A DNA stretch of 64,000 nucleotides from Allobacillus halotolerans (GCF_028743495.1 NZ_CP117968.1), one strand, 5' to 3'; positions 41,914-49,764 are shown, numbered from the stretch's first letter. Numbers and translations: made by a program. Notes: a model not told the origin generated them from the sequence alone.

Positions 41914-42238
41914 GTATTGTTGGTTACAATGAGGTGGATTGGCAAAACAAAATCGCCTATATCGGCTATTGGCTCGGGCAAGGCTTTCAAGGAAAAGGCA
42001 TTATGACACGCGCAACAAAAGCGTTGGTTGATTATGCGTTAGAGCAGCTGAACCTCCATAAAGTTGATATTCGTGCAGCAGAAGAAATAATAAAAGTCGC
42101 TCCATTCCAGAACGTCTCGGATTTCAACAGGAAGGAAAAATCCGTGCGGGTGAGTTGTTGTACGGGAAGTATGTCGACCATGTCGTATACGGGTTGCTGA
42201 AGGATGAATGGGAGAAAATGAATGCTAGTGAAGCATAG
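41913..42238 (+). pseudogene. 5'-truncated, frameshifted copy of the RimL-type acetyltransferase
   Basis: GYWLGQGFQGKGIMTRATKA and the following HKVDIRAAEEI match residues 79-140 of the gene at 40743. The first 78 codons are missing and the frame shifts after AAEEIIKVA, although downstream DNA continues to match to the stop codon. Remnant of the duplication. Confidence 0.9.
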
Positions 42239-42741
42239 GAATATAACGATTCGAAAAATGAAGGATGAGGACCTCCGTTTGATGGTGAAATGGTTAAACG
42301 ATGATCAAGTATTGGCTTTTTACGATGAACCGCCTTCTGATTGGAATCGTATAGTAAAAAAATATGGACCACGGATTGAAGGAAATCATTATGTGACACC
42401 TTGTATAATTGAGTACGACGACCAGCCAATTGGTTATATCCAATATTATGAGATCCAACCAAATAAGCTGGATGAATACGGCATCCTACTGAACAGCGAT
42501 AAGCTTTATGGAATCGATCAATTTATTGGTGAACCAACGTTATGGGGTAAAGGGATTTGGGACACAAATGATTCGAATGGTATTGAGCGAATTAAATCAC
42601 AAAGGTGCCACAAAGGTGTTGTTGGAAGTGAATCCAGCAAACAAACGGGCCATTCGAGCTTATGAAAAATGTGGATTTCATAAAATAAAAGACCTCGAGG
42701 ATCACTTGCAGTTAATGGAATGGACCCCAGACAGCAATTAA
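42222..42741 (+). pseudogene. Aminoglycoside 6'-acetyltransferase-like GNAT gene with one frameshift
   Basis: Reading two frames together gives a full GNAT: MLVKHRNITIRKMKDEDLRL, then YGIDQFIGEPTLWGKG, then in the next frame FGTQMIRMVLSELNHKGATK and NKRAIRAYEKCGFHKI. Organisation and motifs (YGIDQFIGEP before the acetyl-CoA loop) resemble AAC(6')-type enzymes. One extra T in the TTT at about 42556-42558 breaks the acetyl-CoA loop (expected GKGIGTQM). Either a recent pseudogene or a sequencing error; otherwise about 172 residues would be intact. Confidence 0.85.
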
Positions 42742-42789
42742 CCGCATTGTTTTTGCTTTAACACTCAGCGAAAACGATGCGGTTTTTTT
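42741..42789 (+). terminator. Intrinsic terminator after the GNAT pseudogene
   Basis: AACCGCATTGTTTTTGC pairs almost fully with GCGAAAACGATGCGGTT and is followed by TTTTTTA. Its right arm is a displaced copy of the prmC 3' end. Confidence 0.8.
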
Positions 42790-42794
42790 ATTTG
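42755..42794. repeat. Left direct repeat: displaced copy of the prmC 3' end (att-like)
   Basis: GCTTTAACACTCAGC followed by AAAACGATGCGGTTTTTTTA matches the last codons and stop of prmC (49726-49764) over about 39 bases with two substitutions and one indel. On the minus strand it reads NRIVFAEC-stop. The segment between the two copies, about 6.9 kb, is all accessory. Confidence 0.8.
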
Positions 42795-42867
42795 GCTCTG
42801 GCCTTTATATGCGATATTGGCGCAATTACTTATTAAAGAAACGCGCCCTTTTCTGGAGCAAAGCACC

Positions 42868-43417
42868 TCATAAACCATCTACATATTGTTTTGCCTCTAA
42901 CAACGAAAGCCGAAAAGCTTGCCTTACCTCTTTAACAGCTTGAACTTCTTTTCCCTCTTTAAGCAGAACTCGCAGTTTTTCAGTTAGAGAATCGCGCTCG
43001 TTTCTGGAATACTACTTACCAAATACTTCTTGATTTTTGAATACCTGTCTTCTTGTATAATGGCGAATCGAAAAACCATAGATCGTAAACAACAGCAATA
43101 CTAATACCCATATAGCGTCTCTATATGTTTCATATGGTATGTTCGCTATAATACGGTGATAAAGTTCCAAGACAAGCCAGCCTACAGGAAATACAGGTAG
43201 TGCGTATTTAGCTGGTATGGCTAATATTATTTTCCCTTTTTCGTTTTTGGAATTCTCGCTTCTTGAAAATTTGATATGTATAATAAGAGCATATATAAAA
43301 AATGGAATTATCAATGCGCCTATAATAAGCATTAATTGTATAGTGCAAAATAAAAGTAGTGAGAATTGCAAAGAAAATCTTAGAACCCTGCAATTATCAT
43401 AATACAAAGAAAAAGGC
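42868..43417 (-). pseudogene. 3' part of an IS-split membrane gene with an internal stop
   Basis: Downstream (minus strand) of the IS left end the frame reads FSLYYDNCRVLRFSLQFSLL, then membrane segments (LIIGALIIPFFIYALIIHI, YALPVFPVGWLVLELYH, AIWVLVLLLFTIYGF). It stops at a TAG at 43012-43014, but the same frame continues as YSRNERDSLTEKLRVLLKEG and VRQAFRLSLLEAKQYVDGL to a TGA, a ribosomal L7/L12 C-terminus-like domain. The 5' end is on the far side of the IS at 45746. The ancestral product was probably about 200 residues: short N-terminus, membrane segments, L7/L12-like tail. Confidence 0.75.
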
Positions 43418-43487
43418 TTGCCAGCCCAATCAAAAAACCCTACCGTTAAATGGTGACTAATCAATTAATGGTGGAGGTAATGAAAGG

Positions 43488-44951
43488 ATGCTGGCAATGC
43501 CTGAAGTTAATCATATCAAAAAACTGAGAAACGAGAAATCATTATCGATTAATGCAATCGTGAAAAGAACTGGATTCAGTTGGGAAACAGTAAAGAAATA
43601 TGCAGACGAGGATCAACTTCCATCGGAAGTTATTCCTAAAAAGCGTGGGATGATGTATGAGGAGAAATGGGGTGAAATTGTTTCTGATTGGTTGTTGGAG
43701 GATTACGCCCTAAAGAAGAAGTTGCGACGGAATAATAAGATCATTTTTCAACAGCTCAAGGAACTGGGTTTCCCAGGTTCTTACCGAACCGTATGTAACT
43801 TCATTGCAGAGTGGCGGGAAAAGCTCATGGAAGATGGAGAGACATTCAAGGAGGAATATGACCGGCTTACCCATCCTCCAGCTGAAGCTCAAATTGACTT
43901 CGGTGTGACAGAGGCTATCCAGGATGGAAAAGTAAAAGATATTCACTGCTTAATTATGAGTATGCCTTACAGTAATGGGGGATTTACTGTTCCCCTGCCG
44001 GGAGAGAATCAACAGTGCTTCCTTGAAGGTTTGAAATTGTTATTCAGCCAATTGGGGCGTGTGCCCCGGAAACTACGTATCGATAATTTGCCCGCTGCTG
44101 TAGTAAGGGCAAGAGGAAAACATGGTGAGACGGTATTTACGGAAGGTTTCCTGAAATTTGCAAGTCATTATGGTTTTGAGCCACAGGCATGTAATTCAAG
44201 GAAGGGGAATGAAAAAGGTCATGTAGAAAACAAAGTTGGCTATGTAAGATACAATTTCTTCACTCCTTCCCCAGTGATTCGAGATTTGGATCATCTAGAG
44301 GAAATGCTCATCCAGAAATCTAAAGAAGATCATGAACGTAAGCACTACAAGAAAGGGGAGCCGATTAAGGATCTTATCGAGGAAGAGAAAAAGTACTGCT
44401 TGGCCTTACCAGAAAATGATTACCCGGTATTCAGCAAGCAAACGGTGTCTGCCAATAAATATGGAGAAGTTCTCATTGACAGTGAACCCATTCATATTCC
44501 GACTAGTTACCATTATAGCCAATTGTATGTGATTACTTATTGGGATTCCTACAAGGTGATCTCACCAAACGGTGAGGTGTTAGGCGAAGGACCACGTCCT
44601 TACATGAACAAAACCCGTGAACTACCATGGGCATCCATATTGCGCATGTGGAAAAGGAAGCCTCGATCTGTGTCCCACTCTAGGTACTTCAATTACCTAC
44701 CTGGAAGGATAACCAGTTACTTAAGCATTGAATCACCAGAGTTACAGAAAGAACGAATTGAATGGTTAATGGGACTGATTGTAACCTATAGTATGAATGA
44801 AATTGATGAACGATTTTATGAATTACTTCCCACGAAAGATTATCCGTCTTCAGAATTTGGTAGTCATCCATATGAAGTGAATTGGAATATGTATGATTCC
44901 TTGCGTCCAACAGAGCTTGCATCTGAAGGGAAGGCGAATATCCATGAGTGA
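43488..44951 (+). CDS. istA: IS21-family transposase IstA
   Basis: A 487-residue DDE transposase. An N-terminal helix-turn-helix (SINAIVKRTGFSWETVKKYA) is followed by the RNase-H-fold catalytic core: Asp in EAQIDFGV, Asp in KLRIDNLPAAVV, Glu in NEKGHVENKVGYVRYNFF. The C-terminal part has the usual basic region and Mu-type beta barrel (FSKQTVSANKYGEVLIDSEP region). TGGAGG precedes the ATG. It works with the ATPase IstB. Confidence 0.95.
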   Translation: MLAMPEVNHIKKLRNEKSLSINAIVKRTGFSWETVKKYADEDQLPSEVIPKKRGMMYEEKWGEIVSDWLLEDYALKKKLRRNNKIIFQQLKELGFPGSYRTVCNFIAEWREKLMEDGETFKEEYDRLTHPPAEAQIDFGVTEAIQDGKVKDIHCLIMSMPYSNGGFTVPLPGENQQCFLEGLKLLFSQLGRVPRKLRIDNLPAAVVRARGKHGETVFTEGFLKFASHYGFEPQACNSRKGNEKGHVENKVGYVRYNFFTPSPVIRDLDHLEEMLIQKSKEDHERKHYKKGEPIKDLIEEEKKYCLALPENDYPVFSKQTVSANKYGEVLIDSEPIHIPTSYHYSQLYVITYWDSYKVISPNGEVLGEGPRPYMNKTRELPWASILRMWKRKPRSVSHSRYFNYLPGRITSYLSIESPELQKERIEWLMGLIVTYSMNEIDERFYELLPTKDYPSSEFGSHPYEVNWNMYDSLRPTELASEGKANIHE

Positions 44952-45672
44952 TCGATTAAAAGAAATGTGCAAATCGCTGCGTCTAGCCTATGTGGCAGAT
45001 ATTTATGAAAGAGTCCCCTTCGAGGATCCCAGTCAATACCTAGAGGCCTTATTTCAGCAGGAATTCGACCTTCGTGATACAGCAAAGGGTGAACGTCTCA
45101 TAAAGAAAGCCAGATTCATGAACAATAAAGAGCTAGACAGTTTCCAATGGGGTGACCAAGTGAAATTCCCACCGCAGATCGACCGTGGAGACCTAGAGAG
45201 CTTGAGATTCATTTCGCGAAAAGAAAATGTCATTCTGACAGGCTCCCCCGGTACCGGCAAAACACATATCGCCACTGGGTTAGGACGGAACGCATGCCGA
45301 AAAGGATATGAGGTGCGTTTCTACCGCGTAGCAGATTTGGTGGATCAGTTGGAGAAAGCTTGGAGCGAGGGAAAATTACAATGGTTTAGAAACAAGTTTA
45401 AGAAAGTGGATCTCGTCATCTTGGACGAAATGGGTTATATTCCGTTTAGTAAAGATGGGGCTGAGCTACTGTTCCAGCTAGTTACGGACTGGTACGAGCA
45501 GAAGAGTCTTATCATTACTTCCAATCTAGAATTCAGCCAATGGAATCGCATCTTTGTCGATGCAAGACTGACAGCTGCATTGGTGGATCGTGTGATTCAC
45601 CATGCTCATATACTAAGTTTTACCGGTGACAGTTATCGTGTTACACACGCTCTATCGAACTACCCATCATAA
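44944..45672 (+). CDS. istB: IS21-family ATP-binding protein IstB
   Basis: A 242-residue AAA+ ATPase (DnaA/DnaC-like) that assembles on target DNA and stimulates IstA. Walker A is ILTGSPGTGKTHIATGLG, Walker B LVILDEMGYIPFSKDG; the C-terminus ends with VDRVIHHAHILSFTGDSYR. The ATG chosen overlaps the end of istA by eight bases, typical of this family; a frame extension upstream lies within istA and has no site. Confidence 0.95.
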   Translation: MSDRLKEMCKSLRLAYVADIYERVPFEDPSQYLEALFQQEFDLRDTAKGERLIKKARFMNNKELDSFQWGDQVKFPPQIDRGDLESLRFISRKENVILTGSPGTGKTHIATGLGRNACRKGYEVRFYRVADLVDQLEKAWSEGKLQWFRNKFKKVDLVILDEMGYIPFSKDGAELLFQLVTDWYEQKSLIITSNLEFSQWNRIFVDARLTAALVDRVIHHAHILSFTGDSYRVTHALSNYPS

Positions 45673-45688
45673 AAAATGGGCTGGCAAA

Positions 45689-45746
45689 GTTCTCGAATTT
45701 CTTTTGCATTATTATCAGATTTTCTCTTGCAAAATACATTAATCAT
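45689..45746 (-). pseudogene. 5' end of the IS-split gene
   Basis: A strong ribosome-binding site (AAGGGGG) and ATG on the minus strand begin MINVFCKRKSDNNAKEIRE, which runs straight into the IS right end. Joined to FSLYYDNCRVLR on the other side of the element, it restores one reading frame. This shows where the interrupted gene started. Confidence 0.65.
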
Positions 45747-45759
45747 CGAATCCCCCTTA

Positions 45760-46012
45760 AAATAGTTCTAACATTAGTTCCCTTTTATTCTGCTATGTGG
45801 CCCAATTGAAACGTAGTCCTTACTAAGCAATTGCGCACATCTATAAAAGATCATTAAATTTAAAACACATGTTAATCATTAGTAATTTTTAATATTTATA
45901 AGCTGTACATGTATAGCTACAAGAACTTCATCTGGTATATTTGTATGGAATTTCTTTACTTCAGGCCCAGTGCCTCTTCCATAACTACGTCCAATTGATG
46001 TATAACTTTCTT
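45760..46012. other. Intergenic gap with a possible coding remnant
   Basis: No complete gene is seen. A minus-strand frame without a start reads ESYTSIGRSYGRGTGPEVKK followed by FHTNIPDEVLVAIHVQLI and a stop near 45887; it overlaps the end of the next gene in another frame. It could be the decayed tail of a lost gene, but chance is not excluded. Confidence 0.3.
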
Positions 46013-46207
46013 CTAGGAAACTATTGAAATTAGTAAACTGAGAGCAAAAAGAATAAATGCAAACAGTATCGTTAAGTACATTATTAACTCAAGTGAGGTA
46101 AGTTTTCTTTGTTTTTTAGTCTTTTCTAAATCCCTTAGATAAAAACCAGCACTTATAATAAGCAAGGCGCTAGCTACAACTCTTAAAATTTCCACTAGAA
46201 GATCCAA
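46013..46207 (-). CDS. Small membrane protein, unknown
   Basis: A 64-residue protein with two hydrophobic helices (about residues 2-22 and 38-62) joined by a basic loop (RDLEKTKKQRK). TTG start behind GAGGGG. First of three short minus-strand membrane proteins in the accessory segment. No family recognised. Confidence 0.5.
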   Translation of the reverse strand: MDLLVEILRVVASALLIISAGFYLRDLEKTKKQRKLTSLELIMYLTILFAFILFALSLLISIVS

Positions 46208-46300
46208 TTATATAACCCCTCTTCCCCAAAGCATTTTTCCGTTAAATGGCCCTATTCTGGAATATCTTATTCGTTTATTGCGTACGATTGCTGATAGATA

Positions 46301-46558
46301 CTATTTTACTGAGTCAACAATTTTTTTCGCATCTATCAATGACAAACCGTATTTCTCTCTCAATGATTTCACAGTCTTTACTTCCGTTGAACTTTTTAAT
46401 ATTTCTTTTGCTTCATTTTTCATATCGTCATATTCTCCAGTTTTCTTCAAAAGCCTAAGGTTTTCTTTTTTTAGAGCACTGTTTTGACTCATTAAACTGA
46501 TACCCCAACCTAAGAGCAAAAGCATAATTAATATTGAGCTTATTTCTGACCACTGCAT
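46301..46558 (-). CDS. Membrane-anchored small protein with L7/L12 C-terminus-like tail
   Basis: An 85-residue protein: one N-terminal helix (SSILIMLLLLGWGISLMS), a charged coiled segment (ALKKENLRLLKKTGEYDD), and the tail VKTVKSLREKYGLSLIDAKK, which follows the pattern of the ribosomal L7/L12 C-terminal fold (VK-LRE-TGLSL-DAK--VD). The IS-split gene at 43 kb carries the same tail. GGGAGGTC precedes the ATG. Function unknown. Confidence 0.65.
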   Translation of the reverse strand: MQWSEISSILIMLLLLGWGISLMSQNSALKKENLRLLKKTGEYDDMKNEAKEILKSSTEVKTVKSLREKYGLSLIDAKKIVDSVK

Positions 46559-46720
46559 CTAAATGACCTCCCTATAATTTAATTTTATTTTATAATCTGG
46601 ACCGATTCTAACTCAAACCTTGCGCGACAACCGCGCGCGAAGCAATAGAGGTGTCGAGCCTGCTAGCATTCACGCTTACATCCCCTCCTAATTAACTTTC
46701 TGCTACATTTTCATTATTAT

Positions 46721-46930
46721 TTAGGTAATACGCTCAAACACTTTTATAAAGATGAATGGTAATGCTGTGGCTATTGAAACACCAATCATAGTGGAAGAAG
46801 CTACTAATAGTCTATATTTTTGTTTTGATATTTCCTTCCTCTTTAATGCAATATTTAGTGCCTTAATTATTGTACTAATCGTCATACAAATAATTATTAT
46901 TGAATTAAGACTAACTAAAAATACCTCCAT
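46721..46930 (-). CDS. Small membrane protein, unknown
   Basis: A 69-residue protein with two membrane helices (LNSIIIICMTISTIIKALN and SSTMIGVSIATALPFIFI) around a basic loop (LKRKEISKQKYR). The ATG after GGAGAG is preferred over an upstream start. No family recognised. Confidence 0.5.
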   Translation of the reverse strand: MEVFLVSLNSIIIICMTISTIIKALNIALKRKEISKQKYRLLVASSTMIGVSIATALPFIFIKVFERIT

Positions 46931-47008
46931 ATTTTTCTCTCCAATCGTCAACACCTTTTATAAATAAACTATGTAGTTAAATAGCCGTTTTGTTGAAGAA
47001 AAATAATT

Positions 47009-47272
47009 CTATATTTTAAAATTACTTAGCCCTAATGTATCATAAGTTTCTGTGTTTTGAAGAAGATTTCCTAAAATAATCAAGTCTTTTTTTGTTACGT
47101 TATTGCTTCGATCTTGAATACTGGTTCTAAAACTTCCTTGTAGAAATGCGATGCCAACTAAGAGTGTGGTCGATTTCGTTTGACGACTTGAAGGTCTGGA
47201 TAGATATGTCATATATTTACTTCCTAGTTTGTCAGAAATAACAGTTCGGAAAGATAAAAAGCCAAGTTCCAT
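47009..47272 (-). CDS. Short open frame on relic copy 2, probably a gene fragment
   Basis: The 87-codon frame (MELGFLSFRTVISDKLGSKY, then LSRPSSRQTKSTTLLVGIAF) spans the sequence that recurs in broken form at 41780-41913. I do not recognise the product. The low complexity of its context, lack of a good ribosome-binding site and the decayed second copy suggest the remnant of a larger gene or mobile element. Confidence 0.3.
   Translation of the reverse strand: MELGFLSFRTVISDKLGSKYMTYLSRPSSRQTKSTTLLVGIAFLQGSFRTSIQDRSNNVTKKDLIILGNLLQNTETYDTLGLSNFKI
47099..47235. repeat. Relic copy 2 of an unidentified sequence
   Basis: It matches 41780-41913 in the same orientation: TTGAATACTGGTTCTAAAA, GTGGTCGATTTCGTTTGACG, GACTTGAAGGTCTGGATAG and ATTTACTTCCTAGTTTGTC. 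One copy lies inside and the other outside the segment bounded by prmC 3'-end repeats. Confidence 0.75.
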
Positions 47273-47337
47273 ACTGATTTTTTCAGCAAGGAAATTGGCT
47301 TTGATTTCATTTTGAAGACGTCTCGAACGAGGATCAC

Positions 47338-48249
47338 TTAAGCATTCATAAAGACATCTTCTAATGAACGTTCCTCCACTTTCATCTCATACAGATGAAC
47401 ATCCGATTGAATGATCTCTTTTGATACTTCTGGCAAATCTTCTTCTGAAGGCACCTGTAGGAGCGTATAATCTTTTTTAGCTTCCATAAAGATTATGTCT
47501 GTGTTCATTTTCTCGGACAGTTTTTGAATATCATTTTTCTGCAAAATCGGTTTTGTTCTAACGGAAATCGTAACGCCTGCAGCAATTCCCTCTTTTAATT
47601 GGCGTGGGGTGCCTAGTTTTTTAATCTCACCATCACTGAGAATGCCGACCCGATCACTGACTTTATCGATTTCATCTAAATTATGTGAGGTAAGAAAGAC
47701 CGTTTTCCCTTCTTCCTTCAATTTTATCACTAAGTCTCGTATGTTAATTGTTGATTCTGGATCAATTCCTGATGTTGGCTCATCTAGAATAATTAAATCA
47801 GGATTTCCTAGTAACGCTTGTGCTATACAAATTTTCTTTTTCATACCAAAGGAATAGGACTTAATTTTTTTCTGTGCGGCGTCCTCTAAGCCTACTTCTT
47901 TCATTAATGTTTTCAACTCTGGCTTGCTACGCTTATCGCCAGCTAACTTACCCATGTAGCGTAAAAAGTTTAACCCTTTCATATTTTCATATAAATTAGA
48001 GACGTCTGGCATAACACCTATTCTTTTTTTGGCATGGTTGAGTTGGCTGTCTGAAATGCCCATTATCTTAAAAGAGCCTGCGCTTTTATTCGTTATACCT
48101 GTAATCGTATGAATGAAAGTAGATTTCCCAGCGCCATTATGACCCACAAAACCAAAAACCTCGCCTTGGTAGATTTCTAAGTTAATATCTTTTAACACTT
48201 CTGTTGTTCCATACTTTTTTGTTAAATGATTCACTTCAACTATACTCAT
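47338..48249 (-). CDS. ABC transporter ATP-binding protein (ABC-2 / bacitracin- or lantibiotic-type)
   Basis: A 303-residue ATPase: Walker A FVGHNGAGKSTFIHTI, signature SFGMKKKICIAQALLG, Walker B LIILDEPTSGIDPES, H-loop TSHNLDEI. The C-terminal extension (about residues 215-303) is typical of ATPases paired with ABC-2 permeases. It forms an operon with the permease three bases upstream, a small membrane protein and a DUF2089 regulator. The transported substrate is unknown; self-protection or export of a peptide or lipid is possible. Confidence 0.92.
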   Translation of the reverse strand: MSIVEVNHLTKKYGTTEVLKDINLEIYQGEVFGFVGHNGAGKSTFIHTITGITNKSAGSFKIMGISDSQLNHAKKRIGVMPDVSNLYENMKGLNFLRYMGKLAGDKRSKPELKTLMKEVGLEDAAQKKIKSYSFGMKKKICIAQALLGNPDLIILDEPTSGIDPESTINIRDLVIKLKEEGKTVFLTSHNLDEIDKVSDRVGILSDGEIKKLGTPRQLKEGIAAGVTISVRTKPILQKNDIQKLSEKMNTDIIFMEAKKDYTLLQVPSEEDLPEVSKEIIQSDVHLYEMKVEERSLEDVFMNA

Positions 48250-48251
48250 AT

Positions 48252-48950
48252 CTATAAATCCTTCCTTTGCATGATGAACACAGATATTAGTAGGTAGATC
48301 ACTCCTATAATGATGGGAACGAACATCAATCCGATCGAACCTTCTAAATATCTATAAGGTAATAGGTATTTGAACGGGACTAAATACCATTTACTCGAGA
48401 CAGCTGAAGCGAGCCCTAAAATCGGTAAGGCAATACCGAATAGAATACCCAAGAACATTGTTAATTTTGACTTTGTGAATACGGTGGAAACTAAAACGAC
48501 GAAGCTAACAATGTAAAATAAAAATACGAAGGAATGAAAATAATCTTTCAAAAACCACGATCCAGAGATGATGAATATAACTGCAAATGATATCGTTATC
48601 GTAGCTACCCAAAATAACAATGTTCCTAAAAATTTACCTACCATGATTTGCATCCTCGACGTTTTCGTCACGAGTAAACGTATCGTTTTTAATTCGATTT
48701 CCTTGTTGATCAAATCATGAGACGTCGCAAAAACAAATAGAAATCCGAGTATTAATACGATGAGAGCGATCGCAGCAGTATATACTGTTCCTTCCTCACC
48801 ACCGATTTTTACAATTTCTTGAATCAAACCTGGATTGCTATCAATGAACGTAGCTGATTGATAAGATACAAATGTAATAAATAATATAATTAGGATGGAC
48901 CGCACACTTTTAAAAGAGTCAAGAAACTCTCTTGATAATATATGAATCAT
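48252..48950 (-). CDS. ABC-2 type permease
   Basis: A 232-residue membrane protein with six hydrophobic segments: an N-terminal cytoplasmic helix (MIHILSREFLDSFKSVRSI), then the six helices of ABC-2 permeases, with the family loop LINKEIELKTIRLLVTKTSR between helices 2 and 3. AAAGGAG precedes the ATG. Its gene ends three bases before the ATPase gene, so they are one transporter. Confidence 0.9.
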   Translation of the reverse strand: MIHILSREFLDSFKSVRSILIILFITFVSYQSATFIDSNPGLIQEIVKIGGEEGTVYTAAIALIVLILGFLFVFATSHDLINKEIELKTIRLLVTKTSRMQIMVGKFLGTLLFWVATITISFAVIFIISGSWFLKDYFHSFVFLFYIVSFVVLVSTVFTKSKLTMFLGILFGIALPILGLASAVSSKWYLVPFKYLLPYRYLEGSIGLMFVPIIIGVIYLLISVFIMQRKDL

Positions 48951-48977
48951 TCTTTGCTTTCTCCTTTTGTCATCTAT

Positions 48978-49265
48978 TTACTTCAAGTCATGAGACGTCA
49001 TTTTATCCAACTCTTGTTTCCTCTTTTTTTCGAGGGATTCTCTACCTGATATCCACTCTCCCAGTAAAATCGTTGTGCCTAAAATGGCAATAAACCAAAA
49101 GTCCCTTGAACCGACGTCCATTAATCCTGACAGAATAAGGTAAATTAGGAGTATGACATAGGCTACTGGTAGTAAACCTCCCCAAAAAACTTTATTTCTT
49201 GTTGAAAGGAAGTGTTGAAGAACTAGTATGAAAATCGCGAGTAAAATATTTAGAGACCAATGCAT
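48978..49265 (-). CDS. Small membrane protein of the DUF2089-ABC operon
   Basis: A 95-residue protein with three hydrophobic helices (about residues 5-20, 27-47, 55-72) and a charged tail (SLEKKRKQELDKMTS). It starts two bases after the DUF2089 gene ends and follows the same strand as the ABC genes. In related Firmicute operons a protein of this kind sits between DUF2089 and the transporter; function unknown. Confidence 0.7.
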   Translation of the reverse strand: MHWSLNILLAIFILVLQHFLSTRNKVFWGGLLPVAYVILLIYLILSGLMDVGSRDFWFIAILGTTILLGEWISGRESLEKKRKQELDKMTSHDLK

Positions 49266-49267
49266 TG

Positions 49268-49564
49268 CTACCTCTCCTTTTCTTTTTTATATTTTTCAAT
49301 AATCAATTTCGCTTCTTCCAAATTGATTCGATCATCAATCGATAGCTTTTTGATAAACTGAATAAATTCTTCATTTTCCGCAGCATCATTTAATTTTATT
49401 TTTTCTATTAACCGATCTAACTTAATCCTTACTGTCGGATAAGAAACCTCATAAACTTTTGCGATTTCTTTTAAAGAACCTGAGTTCATGACGAATTTTT
49501 TGATGAATTCCACATCCTCTTGATCCAAAGACAAGATCCAACTTGGAACATCTCTTATATCCAT
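49268..49564 (-). CDS. DUF2089-family putative regulator
   Basis: A 98-residue protein. PSWILSLDQEDVEFIKKFVM and SGSLKEIAKVYEVSYPTVRI, then KLDRLIEKI, is the DUF2089 helix-turn-helix: GSLKEIAKVYEVSYPTVR is a clear recognition element. It lacks the N-terminal zinc ribbon of longer members. As first gene of the operon it probably controls the ABC transporter genes behind it. GATGAGGTG precedes the ATG; the upstream DNA is very AT-rich with repeated TTAAATAATATTAAAG-like stretches that could be operators. Confidence 0.8.
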   Translation of the reverse strand: MDIRDVPSWILSLDQEDVEFIKKFVMNSGSLKEIAKVYEVSYPTVRIKLDRLIEKIKLNDAAENEEFIQFIKKLSIDDRINLEEAKLIIEKYKKEKER

Positions 49565-49683
49565 TTAATCACCTCATCTCATCTAATGTGTAAGTTTACT
49601 TTAACATTAAATTAAATAATATTAAAGTATTTTTCAATTTTATTTAAATATTATTTATATAGTGCTGAATTTTATTCCATAAA

Positions 49684-49725
49684 AAAGAAGCCTCTCAACA
49701 GTTTAGTAAACTAATGAGAGGCTTC
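49684..49725 (-). terminator. Intrinsic terminator of the prfA-prmC operon
   Basis: On the minus strand GAAGCCTCTCA...TGAGAGGCTTC forms an 11-bp stem followed by TTTTTT, directly after the prmC stop codon. Confidence 0.9.
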
Positions 49726-49764
49726 GCTTTAACACTCAGCAAAAACGATACGGTCTTTTTTATT
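49726..49764. repeat. Right direct repeat: intact prmC 3' end (att-like)
   Basis: GCTTTAACACTCAGC and AAAAACGATACGGTC, coding for the last residues and stop of PrmC, recur at 42755-42794. A gene 3' end duplicated at both borders of an accessory segment is what site-specific integration leaves. No integrase is visible in between. Confidence 0.75.

Larger units (their letters stand above)
43417..45688 (+). mobile_element. IS21-family insertion sequence (istA-istB)
   Basis: The element consists of istA and istB in overlapping frames, bounded by inverted repeats TTGCCAGCCCA (43418-43428) and TGGGCTGGCAA (45677-45687) with partial similarity beyond. Both genes look intact, so it may be active. 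It sits in a minus-strand gene, with the 5' end of that gene at 45746 and the rest from 43417 down. I see no clear target-site duplication, and the exact outer ends are uncertain by several bases. Confidence 0.88.

Noticed and set aside
43012..43464. A 150-residue membrane protein starting inside the IS element
   Set aside because: Its first 15 or so codons are the IS terminal repeat; the gene is better read as the 3' part of a split gene.
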